A stretch of DNA of 64,000 nucleotides, from NCBI GenBank assembly GCA_002633025.1, contig NMRB01002220.1, positions 44,431-108,430 on the forward strand, in the 5' to 3' direction. The translations under genes and the position numbers were made by a program. This document shows positions 1-12,499 of the stretch, in pieces; positions within the stretch are counted from its first letter, which is position 1, and each line of letters opens with the position of its first letter. Source of the stretch: Notospermus geniculatus (taxonomy: Eukaryota > Nemertea > Pilidiophora > Heteronemertea > Lineidae). Below the pieces are notes generated by a model. That model did not search any database, was not told where the DNA came from, and saw nothing but the letters and a program-made list of their open reading frames with translations.

Positions 1-400
1 TCAAACAGAGCAAAATCGCGTATTCGGGAGGGGGGGGGGGTAGTCTCGCATTAAAAAATATGCAAAGAGATCATCAATCGGTCCACTGGTTACGATTCTA
101 TGTCAGTTTGAATGCACAAGGGTGTGTGGTACAGGCCAAAGCCTGATAATACCGTCATTCGGCCCCAATGGGTTAAAGAGTAGGTCAAAACAAAAACCAG
201 GCATTTACATGTCTGTGAATCACTAATGAAGTGTTATTTTAATATGAACCCACCATAAAAGTTTCGTGATTCTACTGTGCAGCTTTCAGGCCAAAAGAAG
301 GTATTCATAAAGCGCCCCCTACAGGCCAGAACATAAATCAACTGCACTACATTTCGGTCAGCAGAGGGTAGCTGCACACAGAATGTCAAGATTCCGGTTA

Positions 401-663
401 AAGGCCCGTCTACACGATCATACATTTGTTCAAAACATCATCATACATTTGTATGATGATGTACAAGTATGATGATGTCCAAGCTTGTTGTGGATTTCCG
501 TCTACACAATGCAGCTAAAAGTTTGAACATCATCATACGTGTTGGATGCTATTCAGGTTTGTTGGGAAAACGGTCCACACCGATCATACATTTGTCCATG
601 AACATCATCATACAAATGTATGATGATGTTTTGAACAAATGTATGATCGTGTAGACGGGCCTT
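401..663. mobile_element. Foldback MITE, AAGGCCCGTC ends
   Basis: The segment opens with AAGGCCCGTCTACACGATC and closes with its reverse complement, and the arms run for about 60 bases. A second, inner hairpin built on CATCATACATTTG lies inside. The ends closely resemble the outer end of the Harbinger relic at 7262 (AAAGGCCCGCCCACACGATC), so a Harbinger-derived non-autonomous element is likely. The target duplication is not clean: TTA on the left, TAG on the right. Confidence 0.75.
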
Positions 664-2481
664 TAGAAACGTGCCACCCTTGTTCACGACGACGGACGCC
701 GCGGCATTACCTGGAACTCTCCTGTCACAAACAGATGAACGAAAAGTAGGTACGAACAAGCCTTTCGGCGACATGGTTCACTAGAGGTTGTGACAGGCAG
801 GGGAAATTTTTTCATGAAGCGGTGAAGCCGTCAGTCGTTGCAGTAATCACTACCTGCCTGGTATAGGCTAGTGTTAGTCTAGCTGCCCACCACCAGATGG
901 CTTGGTGGGCGTAAAACATCGTTCTCCTCACCCTGTACCAATATGCTGGATGAAATAAAGCAATACAGAATACCAATCCTTAGTAATCCACCGTCATCTA
1001 CACATCCAACCTATGTGACTGTCATATCATAATAAGAGAGCGAAAAAGTACTTTCTTGCCTCGATATGCTAGCACTCTGTATCGGCCATTGTCGGCAGTA
1101 TCGTCAACAGCGGCCTCATCACCGCGATAGACCTTATAAACCTCCGCGCAAATATAAACCCACTTTGCACTCCTTCTCCATTGTCACAGAGACACGGAAA
1201 TACCACAATAGATTTAAAACATGATGTATCAGACAGTAAAACAATATTTACCCGATGTAGGTTAAAATCAACTGTGAGTTACCCGTTATGAACTGTTGCT
1301 AATAAGCTGCACCAGGAGGAGATTACCGGTAATCTCATCCTGGCTGCACATGGAGCGTGAGCATGGTGAGAGGTAAGACAATCTCCATCCTCGCAGGCAT
1401 CTATCGTAATACCTCTGCCACACCAGCTGCCGTAGCCTGTAGATCCAAACTTTTTTCTCTACAAATACTTGTCATTTCGGCGTGATCAACGAAAAGAACC
1501 TTTGTTATCAATTGTATATTGTTATATTTACGTATCAAGGGAATGAAATTTCTCCTTAACAAGTTAGAGTGGAAAATCCCAAAAATAGCCTTTTGCACGC
1601 TCTCAAATTTCTAATATCTAAAAAAATAGGCCACAATATTTGCCAAATACCACGCAGACACGGGTTTATAATACAAAAATCATCCCCTCCAAATTTCAGC
1701 TCGAAGGTTGTACCATGGCTGAGAAAATCCGCGAACATAAACCGTGAAAGAAAATCAAGGATGATAATAATGGTCACTCTAGTGAACCAAAAAAAGGATT
1801 TGACCGTCCGTTCATCTGTCCAAACAAGATGACGTGAATCCTATGCCTCCTCATCCTCGCACCCAGGGTCTTCACAACCGGCTCCCCAACTCGCGCTTGG
1901 TTCAGACCCTGGCGACATCCATGCCATTTTAGTGGGGAACCAGCGGAGCACTCGACTCCGCCGAATCCAGCCAATCAGAGTGAAGCTTCTATCCCGTCTT
2001 GGTCATATCCCAAATATGGTAGCTGTGAAAATTTCTCGAGTCGCTGACAAACTCGCTGAGTTTCTGATTGTTCCTGAATTAACTTCGCGTCAACATGATT
2101 CTCACGGATTATCTTGTCAACGAGGACGTACTGATGGGATCAGAACACGAAGGTATGATCCAGTTCATGTGTTTGGGGCAGCTGTCATTCGGCAGCGTGC
2201 ATAAATTATGGAATGAGATACAATGCTAGGAGCCTGGTATCCGGTAACTCGTAATACCAGATGTATGTGCAGACGTTGTAGCACTAGGCGCGATATTTGT
2301 CCATTACATCAAGTGGCATTTCCCCACTGCTTTGCATGGTTTGTTGGTGAATTACCAATTGGCGAGTACACATGGGGGAATGTCCGTCTTCCCCAGCGAA
2401 ACGGGGTGGATGTCCTCAGGGCATTGAGGGAGGGTACGACCGTAAATGACCTGAGATTCTCAGGATGATGCCTCCTATGAT
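664..2481. other. Gene-free stretch
   Basis: No convincing exon is visible; the open frames are short and lack family signatures. A perfect 18-base palindrome (GAGATTACCGGTAATCTC) lies near 1319-1336. Bases 668-735 resemble a dispersed repeat, described at 28570, that contains the words AAACGTGCC and GACGACGGACG. Confidence 0.5.
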
Positions 2482-3549
2482 TTACTCGATATGTTTGAGA
2501 ATCGAGGCCGAAACACTATGATGATTCATGTGGTTCATTCTGCACCATCTAATGACGTCACCATTAGCAGTAACAAACAGGAATTGATCGCCACCTATTT
2601 CGGTAAGAAAATCTATTTTACCGGAGGCATTTTGTTTGCCAGAGGTAGACTTCGTTCCGTTTGAAGGGAAGTTTATCTGGTAAACCTTGAGAGGGAATTT
2701 TCCCATCATAAGTTGGCCCAAATCCATCCTCCTTGTTTTACTATACTCCTCAACTGTGATGAAATTATCATGAAACATCAGTACGTGCGTAAATTCGTTT
2801 CTAAACCAAGCTTTGTTGAAGACTGTTACATTCGTGACGTCATACCCTCGCTGCCTGGTTCTCAGAGTGACCTTGAAAGGTTTGAATTCATACGTGTAAA
2901 GATTCGTTTTAAAGTCGCACTGAACATCCATCAGGCACACAAATTTATTTATATAACCGAAGCTGTCTGGTGGGTAAAGGCGTTGAAACTTCAAATCCTT
3001 CACATACTCCATAATACATACAAATCCGCTATCTTTTATCTTGAACCAAAGTAAATCAGAAACTAACAATGTATCATCGACTCGACCAGTTTGTGTTTTC
3101 CTGAAATACGATACTTCCACAAATGCGTTATCCTCGCATGTAATTAATTTTAGATGTTGTATTTTTTTCTGTCGATACGGGATATTCGTTTCGATCGCGG
3201 TGTAGGGGATGACTAACTCTCGGACCTCTACACCTTTAAGATCGAATATTTGTACTTTGGTTGGCCATACGTTTAATTCGGTAAACTTTTGAATCCATCT
3301 TAAGTCCCCCAATACGTTTCCTATACCGACTACATATGGTCCATATTCACCCGTAATGTGATCAAGATCCTGTAGCTGAAAGTGACTGATCAATTCATAC
3401 ACCAGCTTGAAACTATTAAAGGAGTACACGAACATATTTCGTGGAGCGGATGCAGCAGTCCTGGCAGTGGCCATAACCACCGCCCGGTTCTTGTGATGAT
3501 AGTATACACTAGAGTATCTGAATGGAAACTCACCCTCTATCCCGATGTC
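2482..3549 (-). CDS. Unrecognised protein, large 3' terminal exon
   Basis: This is an open reading frame of 355 codons plus a stop on the minus strand. I do not recognise the family. The frame has no ATG near its 5' end; instead it opens directly after a good splice acceptor (TTGGTTGCAG, then GACATCGGG at 3549), so this is most likely the last exon of a longer gene. The product is rich in beta-strand-like alternation of hydrophobic and polar residues, has no signal peptide or membrane segment, and ends in ASILKHIE. The composition would suit a beta-propeller-like or other all-beta fold, but that is a guess. Upstream on the same strand (about 3580-3690) a short frame containing WWHETFAELDKKK could be an earlier exon, without a clear donor. 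The long uninterrupted frame between repeats argues for a real gene. Confidence 0.5.
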   Translation of the reverse strand, partial: DIGIEGEFPFRYSSVYYHHKNRAVVMATARTAASAPRNMFVYSFNSFKLVYELISHFQLQDLDHITGEYGPYVVGIGNVLGDLRWIQKFTELNVWPTKVQIFDLKGVEVRELVIPYTAIETNIPYRQKKIQHLKLITCEDNAFVEVSYFRKTQTGRVDDTLLVSDLLWFKIKDSGFVCIMEYVKDLKFQRLYPPDSFGYINKFVCLMDVQCDFKTNLYTYEFKPFKVTLRTRQRGYDVTNVTVFNKAWFRNEFTHVLMFHDNFITVEEYSKTRRMDLGQLMMGKFPLKVYQINFPSNGTKSTSGKQNASGKIDFLTEIGGDQFLFVTANGDVIRWCRMNHMNHHSVSASILKHIE

Positions 3550-3712
3550 CTGCAACCAAGCGAGGTCGCAAAAAATGATTCAGGGGAAAATGGAAATTTG
3601 TTGCAAGCCCAATATTTTTTTCTTGTCCAGTTCGGCAAAAGTCTCGTGCCACCAGACTCTTGCAATTTCCAATTTTAGAGTCTGGTCCATATGGTTATAC
3701 TTTGCAGGCGCG

Positions 3713-3756
3713 GATCCAGAGGGGGGCCGGGGGGGCCGCGCCCCTCCCCCCCCCNA
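3713..3756. repeat. G/C-rich palindromic tract with unresolved base
   Basis: A GGATCC word is followed by G-runs, then GGCCGCGCCCC and a C-run, making an imperfect G/C palindrome. Base 3755 is N. It looks like the end of a dispersed element or a point where sequencing failed. Confidence 0.4.
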
Positions 3757-4040
3757 TGAGGTAGAACACAACTACACTGCACTGCATGCATGCACAATCA
3801 ATGCAAAAAGCATGCAGCATGCGAGTAAAACTGTAGCCTACGTCACCAACTTTTGAGACCCATGACGCATTGGTAGTGACTAGCCAAACAGCGAAGCTGA
3901 CCTTATTTTGAATCATCGGAATAAGGTCACTGACCCAATTACAATGAGGATTGCGTTCTGTGGCAGACCCTCGGTCTAACGACCTCGGAGTATGAACGAG
4001 GGGCTGGTTGCGCGAGACTAGTTCGGCAATGACCGGATTA

Positions 4041-4487
4041 GTGAGGTTTCGCAAACCTGAAGAAACAGGAAGTACGAAATACGAAATTCAACTTCATTTC
4101 CAGGATCTAATGTATTTCTGGAGGTGGTTGATACCACAAAGTGTCCCTGCTGCCAGTGCGTCTTTCAGTATATAAAGTGGAAACGAAAGATAAGTCTAAG
4201 TCTAAGTAAGCTTTATTTAAAGTCGGTATACATAGTACAAGTAACATAAGCATTACAGCTTTTCCACCGACAAACAAATGTATTAAAAAAAAATATTTTT
4301 TTTAAATAAGATAAATTTCAAACTTTAATATACCCGTAACTCTATCAGTCTCACGTCATACGCTAAAAGATGCTCTTGCAGCAGGCGATTGTGGTACCAA
4401 CCATCTCCTGAAATACATTACGTCACAGAAATGAAGTCCAATTTCGTATATCGTACTGCGTGTTTCGTCAGATTTGCGAAACCTCGC
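4041..4487. mobile_element. Foldback MITE, GAGGTTTCGCAAA ends, TA target
   Basis: GTGAGGTTTCGC on the left is matched by GCGAAACCTCGC on the right, and TA lies at both junctions. Long arms carry ACGAAATTC, ATGTATTTC and CTGAAATACATTACGTCA words. Related copies lie at 24372-24760 and 60893-61282. Confidence 0.75.
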
Positions 4488-5865
4488 TACGAGGTACGAA
4501 ATACGAAATTCGACTTTATTTTCAATGACTAATGGTACGTTCACACAGAATTCAGATTGGTACCGAATTCCCTATCCCGGGTTACGGAATTGTATTTCAC
4601 TACCTTCGAAATTTGGTGCGCACATGGATCAAGCAACCTGGGTATGGTCACGCGATTGCAGTGCCCTCTATTGAGTAAACTTCAGATCACCTTCCAATCA
4701 CAGCAATGGTTGAGCTGAAGACACTATACGAGCTCTTACTAATACTGCAAGAGAAGATTTTGAAAGACCAGTTGATCACTTTTCGCAAAGGGAATCTGTA
4801 GGTCGCTGACCCACCAGCTGAAACCTCGGAAAACCATAATTCTTATCCGATTTTTTTGTATTGGTCCGCTAGAACGTTGCTGCCATTCTCAAATTCGCAG
4901 ATCTGCGCACTTCCGCCGAAATCTCAACCAGAACCTCGATCTGAAATCGGCTGATGGTCGACTCTGACCAATGGTCGACTCTGACGCAACGTCGTCGACG
5001 TCACTGTCGTGAGGTTGTCTGCGTTACGTCATTCAGTTTCAGACCGAGGTTGTGGTTGAGATTTCGGCGGAAGTGCACAGATCTTTCTCGTTTACGTCGC
5101 CACGATGGATTAGCACTGTGGTAGACTCTATATACCGGTATGGTGCACATCGATCGTGTGTATATCAAAACCTATGAACGAGATCACCATAGTGAGATAC
5201 ACTACGACGGCGTCACGAAACCAGATTACAGAAGCGTAGTCTGGTTCGTCTGGCCATCGATGGTGGCGCTGCCTGATATTCACAGTGCCATCTCGAGTTG
5301 GTCAGATGGAATCAGTGCCCTACGCTGTGTGTGGGTCGCATCGTGTGTGTATTTTTCGTGTCGAGGATACATGCACACATGCCAGTCTTTTTTGCTCAAA
5401 AAATGTGTGGCGGACTAGGAAAACCCGGCGGATGTCCCCGGCGGATGTCGCTGAATGATCAACGCACGACTGTTAGAACGGGAATTCACACCACCGCGTG
5501 CTCTCTCGGCAGCTTCAAGCAAATAGGGATTCAGGTGTGATAGAATCTAATGCCCCACCTTCCTGATGTCCCCCTGCATTGTTTGTCACAGGATTAAGGG
5601 TCTTGGTCTCTCTAGAGTCCAATTGAATGGTGCCGCTTAATCCGTCAATGTTTTGTTGGGAGACACCACATATCGGGGGACACTAGATTCTTTTACACCT
5701 GTCTAAACCTAGTGCATGAACGCCGAAAACCACCCAAAAAATTCAACTTGGGAACGAGTTGTGAGAATTTCCTGCAGCCTGTATCGTCCTCCTGACTGGT
5801 TAATATCAATCATAACGAATTGATCTATGTAACAACGGAGAGTTATTCGCAAAACGGTTTGTGTT

Positions 5866-5990
5866 ATTGGGTCATATGAATAAAGACTAGTAAATGCTTT
5901 TACTTGAATTTTGCAATGCAAATGCACTAAGCAATGCTGTACAAAGTTGAAGTAAAAGCATTTGCTAGTCTTTATTCATATGACCCATTG
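5866..5990. mobile_element. Short hairpin MITE, GGGTCATATGAATAAAG arms
   Basis: The two arms (GGGTCATATGAATAAAGAC and its complement) enclose a short spacer. A diverged second copy lies at 47505-47625. Confidence 0.7.
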
Positions 5991-6077
5991 TAACGTTTCA
6001 AGATCGGGGAAATACCCTCTGGCAAGGCCGAAATTTGCGTTGTCTGAGCAAATTTGTCATTCATTCGTCACACGTTA

Positions 6078-6269
6078 GGCTCCATTTCCATAGAGTTCAC
6101 GTTGACACTTTTCACGCGCTACGCTTCACGTTTTCCTTTCGTTCCTCGGAGAAAGCATGTCACAGGACAGGTAATGTGTGTCTCGTTGTGCGCTGAATCG
6201 AGGAACGAAAGGAAAACGTGAAGCGTGGCGCGTGAAAAGTGTCAACGTGAGCTCTATGGAACTGGAGCC
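6078..6269. mobile_element. MITE, GGCTCC ends, TTA target duplication
   Basis: Terminal inverted repeats begin GGCTCCATTTCCATAGAG and run about 75 bases with CTTCACGTTTTCCTTTCGTT inside. Direct TTA duplications flank the element (6075-6077 and 6270-6272). A paralogous copy at 27433-27623 is flanked by TAA and has a verified empty site. The TWA target suggests PIF/Harbinger. Confidence 0.85.
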
Positions 6270-6589
6270 TTATAGGCCTACATGATGAACTCACAAATTG
6301 CTCACGTTATTACATAGATTTAAGACTGCACTTTCACAACAGCCGACCAGAAACAAAACACACGGCGTAATTATTTCTAGAAACGTTCGCCCGAAATTCG
6401 TGAACGTGTGGTAAAAACCTAATCATATGCAAATTAGTATCTTCGTCATAATGGTCTAAGTAGCCAATCAGATCGCGGAGAATTGCCAGGCAACTGGAGA
6501 GCAATCATTCCAAAGACCTACTGTGTTCTAACAGTCGTGAACAGGGGCTGTTAGATTGCCTGCGCATTGATCTGCTACTGTTTATCTGT

Positions 6590-7262
6590 TACGTAGTATT
6601 TCAGCTATTGAAATGTGCGGGTTCAGCAAGGCCATTAACACTTTCCTTAAATGCGACATCCGCCGGGTTTTCCTAGACCGCCTCACAGATGTTGGCCTAC
6701 CATAGTTCTTCCACATGACATGACGTCCTAACGATAATAAGTGGCTCAACCTTCGCAAGTAGTTCATGGAACGTCGGGACGTCCATGCGGAGGAAAATCA
6801 TGAACGCCCGGTGGTCCTCTGTACTCAATTCATGAAGAAGGGCGTAGTAAGCTCCAAAGGTCTGCCTGCGGCTAATCCACCCTCTTGTCCACACTCTAGT
6901 GGCCTTCTCTCGTCGCTTCCGTCGTCTGCGAACTACTAAGAGGACAACTGTTGCCGCAGCGATCAAACCGATGCTCCCACCCTGAGCATCCATGTTTGAG
7001 CCATTGAAAATTCCCTGGGCAAATCACTTTTTGGCGCCTAAACGTCATCCAACACCCATCCAACAATGATGGACAAAAATCGGATCGTCTTGACGGGAAC
7101 CTACATTGTCAGAGACTGTCCAACATTTCTGGATTCTCATCCAACTTTTGTCGGATGCTGTAGGATGACGTAGGATGATGTTGGGCGGTAAATTTGTTGG
7201 ACGAGTCATCCAACATCGTCCAACAAAATCCTACAAAAATCGGATCGTGTGGGCGGGCCTTT
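6590..7262 (-). mobile_element. Truncated PIF/Harbinger-like transposon
   Basis: On the minus strand the element starts at about 7262 with AAAGGCCCGCCCACACGATC. It continues through about 250 bases of imperfect repeats built on GTTGGATG and TCCAACA words, then enters a decayed transposase frame (6697-6993). The frame is lost near 6690. A motif GGAAAACCCGGCGGATGTC near 6655-6680 recurs close to 5416-5436, which may mark other parts of the same element. Confidence 0.6.
6697..6993 (-). pseudogene. Harbinger transposase N-terminal fragment
   Basis: This 98-codon frame encodes the N-terminal part of a PIF/Harbinger (DDE_4) transposase. A basic stretch (RRRRKRREK) is followed by RVWTRGW, GAYYALLHEL and the FMIFLRMDVPTFHELLAKVEPLI segment, which matches the family pattern of aromatic and FLRM words before the catalytic domain. 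None of the DDE catalytic residues remain, because the frame ends soon after the LL-KVEPLI motif. It is not closely similar to the intact transposase at 39509-40750 and would represent a second Harbinger lineage. Start choice follows the ATG at 6993. Confidence 0.6.
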
Positions 7263-7642
7263 ACAAATAATCACCTGCATCGACCAAAGTGGGACACCTG
7301 CTCCAGTCCGGGTTTTACTGCAACCCCAATATTCTCGTCCAGTTCGACAATGACCGTCAATAACCTTTAATTGATACGAAAACAATCGACAATTGTTTGT
7401 GTAAACACAAAGTAAAGCGCACACCAGTGCCGACCTAACTTGGACAGCCATGTCTAAATAATCAAAGCTGTTTCTTTCCTGTAGTGTCAGTTTGAAAGTC
7501 ATTGGAAAGACAGTGGTCATTTTATCAACTGAATTTGGTATGAATAGTTTCGTTTTGAAGAAGAGTGGGATCAACCAGGTCACGCAGGTGCAAGTCATGA
7601 GAAACTATGCACACCTCCTGCACGTATAATATCAAGAATATA

Positions 7643-8878
7643 TCGGGTGTCCCAAAAAAAGTGAACCACTTTTTTTGACAAGTATTTTCTCAGTGACAGA
7701 TGAACCGAATTCATTGGAATTTTTCGCAGAGTAACCTTAGGGTATCATCAACAAGTCTGCAAAATATCCAGAGTTATCGGGACCAGACGATAGGCCCATG
7801 ATAATTCTGTTGATGGTTATGAGTATTGAAGTAAGGGAAGGAGGCAAGAAATGTATTGTTGACGTTATTACTAAAAGGAAAAACGCTGTATTGTATGAAT
7901 TGCAAAATAGCTGTCGCTGCAGTGCAGCTGTTGCCTGTAATCACAACTCGCTGCCGTCCAAAGGAACTTTTGTACAGAAGTACAAAGTTTCTTTGTACGC
8001 CAGCGAGTTGCGATTACAGACAACCGCTGCTATTTAATCCTCGCAGTAGACGTTGGCTTATCAGTGTGTCATTTTCATGTGTTTATAATTATTTCCACTG
8101 TGTGCCACTTCTGTTCTGACATGTCTGACCATGCTGATCAGGGATTCTAAAGTTCTACCAATTTGTTAAATCATGCCAAACTTGAGAGATTGGCTGACTT
8201 TATTGGAATGACGTCACTGATATTGTACACGTCATAGAAATATGAGTTCTGTGCATTCTCCAGGGCAAAGAGCGGTGGTATTGGAGAGTGTACACAACTT
8301 TCGTGACGTTGCATTTCGTGCATATCGATTTTTCACCGCTTTTTTTCACAAATATATTCCAACTTTTTTTCTCAGAACAACGTCGCCAATCCTATTCTAT
8401 GAAAATGAACTTTGTTTTGACTGCAAACAATACACATCAAGAAGCTCCCTTTGTTGATTTCTGGACCTCAATCAGTTCCAATGCCTCCAGCATAATCATG
8501 CGTTTAGGACTAAGCCACGTGACCTCACGATCCGCAATAGACCTCGAATGACATATGCCGCCTAGCGGCGGGTCCCGGGATCACTGCGTCTAGGAGATCG
8601 GTCGCAAATTATGCGAGTATTGTCAAATTCAAAACAGCATGTCAACACCTGCGTGAACATGATGAAGGTCACATTGCATTAGCTCTGATATTGAATTTTT
8701 TGACATGCTGTTTTGAATTTGACAATACTCGTGCAATGTGTGACTGATCTCTTAGATATTTTGCAGACTTGTTGATTATATCCTGAGGTTACTCTGTGAA
8801 AAATTCCAATGAATTCGGTTTATCTATCGCTGAGAAAATACTTGTCAAAAAGCCGTTCACTTTTTTTGGGACACCCGA
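7643..8878. mobile_element. Tc1/mariner-like foldback element, TA target
   Basis: The ends are TCGGGTGTCCCAAAAAAAG and its complement, with TA on both sides. Copy 2 of the tandem duplication (near 11397) gives the uninterrupted site, which proves the junctions. Long arms, about 120 bases each, contain AAAATACTTGTCAAAAA. I found no transposase motif, so it is non-autonomous. Inner hairpins lie at about 7900-8030 and 8610-8747, and a dispersed segment (8497-8595) recurs at 33505-33602. Confidence 0.85.
8497..8595. repeat. Dispersed repeat shared with 33505-33602
   Basis: About 95 bases starting GTTTAGGACTAAGCC and ending ACTGCGTCTAGG are nearly identical at 33505-33602. The word GCCGCCTAGCGGCG forms a short hairpin. 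The second copy starts at an N base. Confidence 0.8.
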
Positions 8879-9633
8879 TATAAGTACCAAGAATGTACAA
8901 CTTAGAAATCAAGCAAAAGGGTGGGCATTAAGTTACTTTTTCTGATAATAGAGGGCGTACAGTAATTATAGGCCTTCTAATTAAATAACCAATGATTAGA
9001 TTTAATGGTTGTTGACTGAATTGTATTATTTAGAATATCATCAATATTCTTATGTAAAGTTACAGACATATTACTGGCATACAAAATATTTTGATTTCGG
9101 TGAAACCATGGATTTGTTGTATAGGTCAGAGTGCCCAACCCTGAGATCAAGTACAACATCAATTTGTCGAAAATATGGTCCATTCAAAACTGCTCTGTTG
9201 CTCGGTTATTTCTGAGTGCGTATAACTTTGGGAGGTGTCATTTTGTTCGTAATGATCTTCTCTACACAAAAATCCTTCACAAATTAAGATCCCTTTGGTT
9301 ACAGGATCACCAGAGGCAAATTAGTAAACTCACTTTTTGGCACATATTCGGAGATGTATATTCTTGGTACTTATGTATTCTTGATAATATGCATTGCAGA
9401 AATATTTGAAGAAATATTGCTCCTGTCAACCACTGTAGAATGTTATTCATTTCTTATTCTTCCGAATTCATTCATTTACGAGGGTTTTAGAAAACTTCTT
9501 AACAGCACAAATATCTGGCGTCCTGAAAAAAAACGTCACACTTTTTGAACCTTCAATATCTCTTGACGAATTATACCCAATTATACTCTGCTCTAACCTG
9601 GTACACCGCAGCTCCTGTCTCAATATAGTTTAA

Positions 9634-10360
9634 AGGGAGACTCCGCTCATTGTAAACTTTTGAATTTTTATCAATCCATAGAGACTAATGGCATGAATTG
9701 TTATTTCACTAGTGTCAATAGGCTGACGACCTTTGTAGTGAATGAGCTAATACTGTGACTGCCTGAGGCCTATTGGTTGCTCCTTCATAAATATGCATTG
9801 GGCACATATGACATCACATGTGCTGTGCAATGGTCCCATTGGGATTCAATGGGGAACCCGCTCACCGACAGGTCGGCGCTGCGAGCGCTTGTACCGAAAC
9901 GACGTCATTGACGTCATTTTCGGTGTCATTGACGTCATGTTAGGTGCTGACGTTGCGTCATGAAAAATTGCCTGTACATTTTTTTCTACAGGAAAAATGA
10001 CACAAGAGACGTTGCTTTTATCGCCATTGTTTCTCTTCATTTTAAGAAAAAAAGGAATGAGATTAAAAGAAAATTTCATCTGCTACAAGATGATGTAAGT
10101 TTTATTGTTGGGCGACCAACACAAATGGTTTATTTTCACGCCAGAAATAAATGGAAATAACGTTAGAAAAACAGAGACTTCGGTACAAACGCTCGCAGCG
10201 CCACGTCGTGACGTTAGTGTGCGGGTTCCTCATTATTGAACTTAAAATGATGAATTTGCTGATTGTTAAAAAATCTCACATGTTGCAGATATCAATGAAT
10301 TTCAATTGACTGACGATATTTCAAAAATTCACAATTTCACACAATGAGTGGAGTCTCCCT
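9634..10360. mobile_element. TTAA-flanked MITE, AGGGAGACTCC ends
   Basis: AGGGAGACTCCGCTCATTG on the left mirrors CAATGAGTGGAGTCTCCCT on the right, and TTAA flanks both ends, as in piggyBac or Kolobok elements. The copy at 12153-12499 sits in the same place of the other duplicate, so this insertion predates the duplication. It contains a later nested MITE at about 9850-10234. Confidence 0.85.
9850..10234. mobile_element. Nested MITE, GAACCCGC ends
   Basis: GGGGAACCCGCTCACC faces GTGCGGGTTCCTC, with inner arms that share CGGTACAA and CGCTCGCAGCGCC words. It is absent from the equivalent point of copy 2, so it arrived after the tandem duplication. Exact ends are uncertain by a few bases. Confidence 0.7.
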
Positions 10361-12152
10361 TTAAGTTTCCATGATCGCCTATGTGAACAATTAGTGGAGA
10401 ATGCATTGTCCATTCGTCAGGTTTCTGATTATTCATATAAAACCACAAATGACCAGTGAAGAATGTGCTCCTATGTAACAGCCACGTGTATAGAATTTTA
10501 CTACTGCCAGAGGAGGCCCATGATGGCGATGATGAGTTGTCATAATCGAAGTGACGTTCATAAGTATTTGCTTTGGATCCAAAAATAAACTTAGAGAATA
10601 GAGAATGCTCAATGATAAAATCAATTTTTATACGATCGATATCATCAATTAACTTAAAGATAATGTATCACGACTTCATTGTTTACATTCAATGTTTGTA
10701 AACATGGATGTTTACATTATGTTATTTTGGAATTTTGGGACATCCCAACCCACCAAATTGAATACTTTTGGTTTGAAACGAATTTTTAGAGGGGCATGCC
10801 ACCAACAAATTACTCATAAGACAAAGAAAGACTGGACATAAACAAACAAAATGTAAACAAACAATGATTTTCGTGGCCTGCGAAAATACGCGTGATACGT
10901 TATCTTTAAAATGAAATGTAATCTACATGCCAAAAAAACTGTAAGTGTCCCATTTCAGATTCCTGTGCTGAAGCCTCCATACATTTTATGATAATCATTT
11001 GAAAAAATAATGAATAAACATATCAGAAAGTTTGTCCCAGTTTGTTTCATGTGCCAGCGGCTAAAAATAGCACAAGATGACGCGGCGTTAGCTTGAGGTG
11101 GGCCGTTCCATTAGCTTGAGGGGGTGTGCGGTAGTAGGCCAATCGACAATTGTTTGTGTAAACACAAAGTAAAGCGCACACCAGTGCCGACCTAACTTGG
11201 ACAGCCATGTCTAAATAATCAAAGCTGTTTCTTCCCTGTAGTGTCAGTTTGAAAGTCATTGGAAAGACAGTGGTCATTTTATCAACTGAATTTGGTATGA
11301 ATAGTTTCGTTTTGAAGAAGAGTGGGATCAACCCAGTCACGCAGGTGCAAGTCATGAGAAACTATGCACACATCCTGCACGTATAATATCAAGAATATAT
11401 AAGTACCAAGAATGTACAACTTAGAAATCAAGCAAAAGGGTGGGCATTAAGTTACCTTTTCTGATAATAGAGGGCGTACAGTAATTATAGGCCTTCTAAT
11501 TAAATAACCAATGATTAGATTTAATGGTTGTTGACTGAATTGTATTATTTAGAATATCATCAATATTCTTATGTAAAGTTACAGACATATTACTGGCATA
11601 CAAAATATTTTGATTTCAGTGAAACCATGGATTTGTTGTATAGGTCAGAGTGCCCAACCCTGAGATCAAGTACAATATCAATTTGTCGAAAATACGGTCC
11701 ATTCAAAACTGCTCTGTTGCTCGGTTATTTCTGAGTGCATACTTTGGGAGGTGTCATTTTGTTCGTAATGATCTTCTCTACACAATAATCCTTCACAAAT
11801 TAAGATCCCTTTGGTTACAGGATCACCAGAGGCAAATTAGTAAACTCACTTTTTGGCACATATTCGGAGTTGTATATTCTTGGTACTTATGTATTCTTGA
11901 TAATATGCATTGCAGAAATATTTGAAGAAATATTGCTCGTACCTGTCAACCACTGTAGAATGTTATTCCTTTCTTATTCTTCCGAATTCATTCATTTACG
12001 AGAGTTTTAGAAAACTTTTTAACAGCACAAATATCTGGCGTCCTGAAAAAAACGTCACACTTTTTGAACCTTCAATATCTCTTGACGAATTATACCCAAT
12101 TATACTCTGCTCTAACCTGGTACACCGCAGCTCCTGTCTCAATATAGTTTAA

Positions 12153-12499
12153 AGGGAGACTCCGCCCATTGTAAACTTTTAAATTTTGATCAATCCATAG
12201 AGACTAATGGCATGAATTGTTATGTCACTAGTGTCAATAGGCTCACGACCTTTGTAGTGAATGAGCTAATACTGTGACTGCTTGCGGCCTATTGGTTGTT
12301 CCTTCATAAATATGCATTTAGCACATCCGACATCACATGTGCTGTGCAATGGTCCCATTGGGATATAATAATTGTACTTAAAATGATGATGAATTTGCTG
12401 ACTGTTAAAAAATCTGACATATTGCAGATATCAATGAATTTGAATGGACTGACGATATTTCAAAAATTCACAGTTTCACACAATGAGTGGAGTCTCCCT
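12153..12499. mobile_element. TTAA-flanked MITE, AGGGAGACTCC ends (duplicate copy)
   Basis: This is the same element as 9634-10360, without the nested insertion, and shows the uninterrupted 347-base form. TTAA lies at 12149-12152 and 12500-12503. Confidence 0.85.

Larger units (their letters stand above)
7384..11141. repeat. Tandem duplication copy 1
   Basis: This is the first copy of a unit that is repeated directly at 11142-13680. Both begin CAATCGACAATTG and end GGTAGTAGGCCAA. After removing a 1236-base TA element and a ~380-base nested MITE found only here, about 2.15 kb remains, the same as copy 2 without its own insertion. Frames inside (for example 7206-7598) are partly duplicated in copy 2 but show no recognisable protein. 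Confidence 0.85.

Noticed and set aside
7206-7598. 130-codon minus-strand frame, partly repeated at 11047-11355
   Set aside because: The similarity is explained by the tandem DNA duplication. No domain is recognisable and the ends differ.
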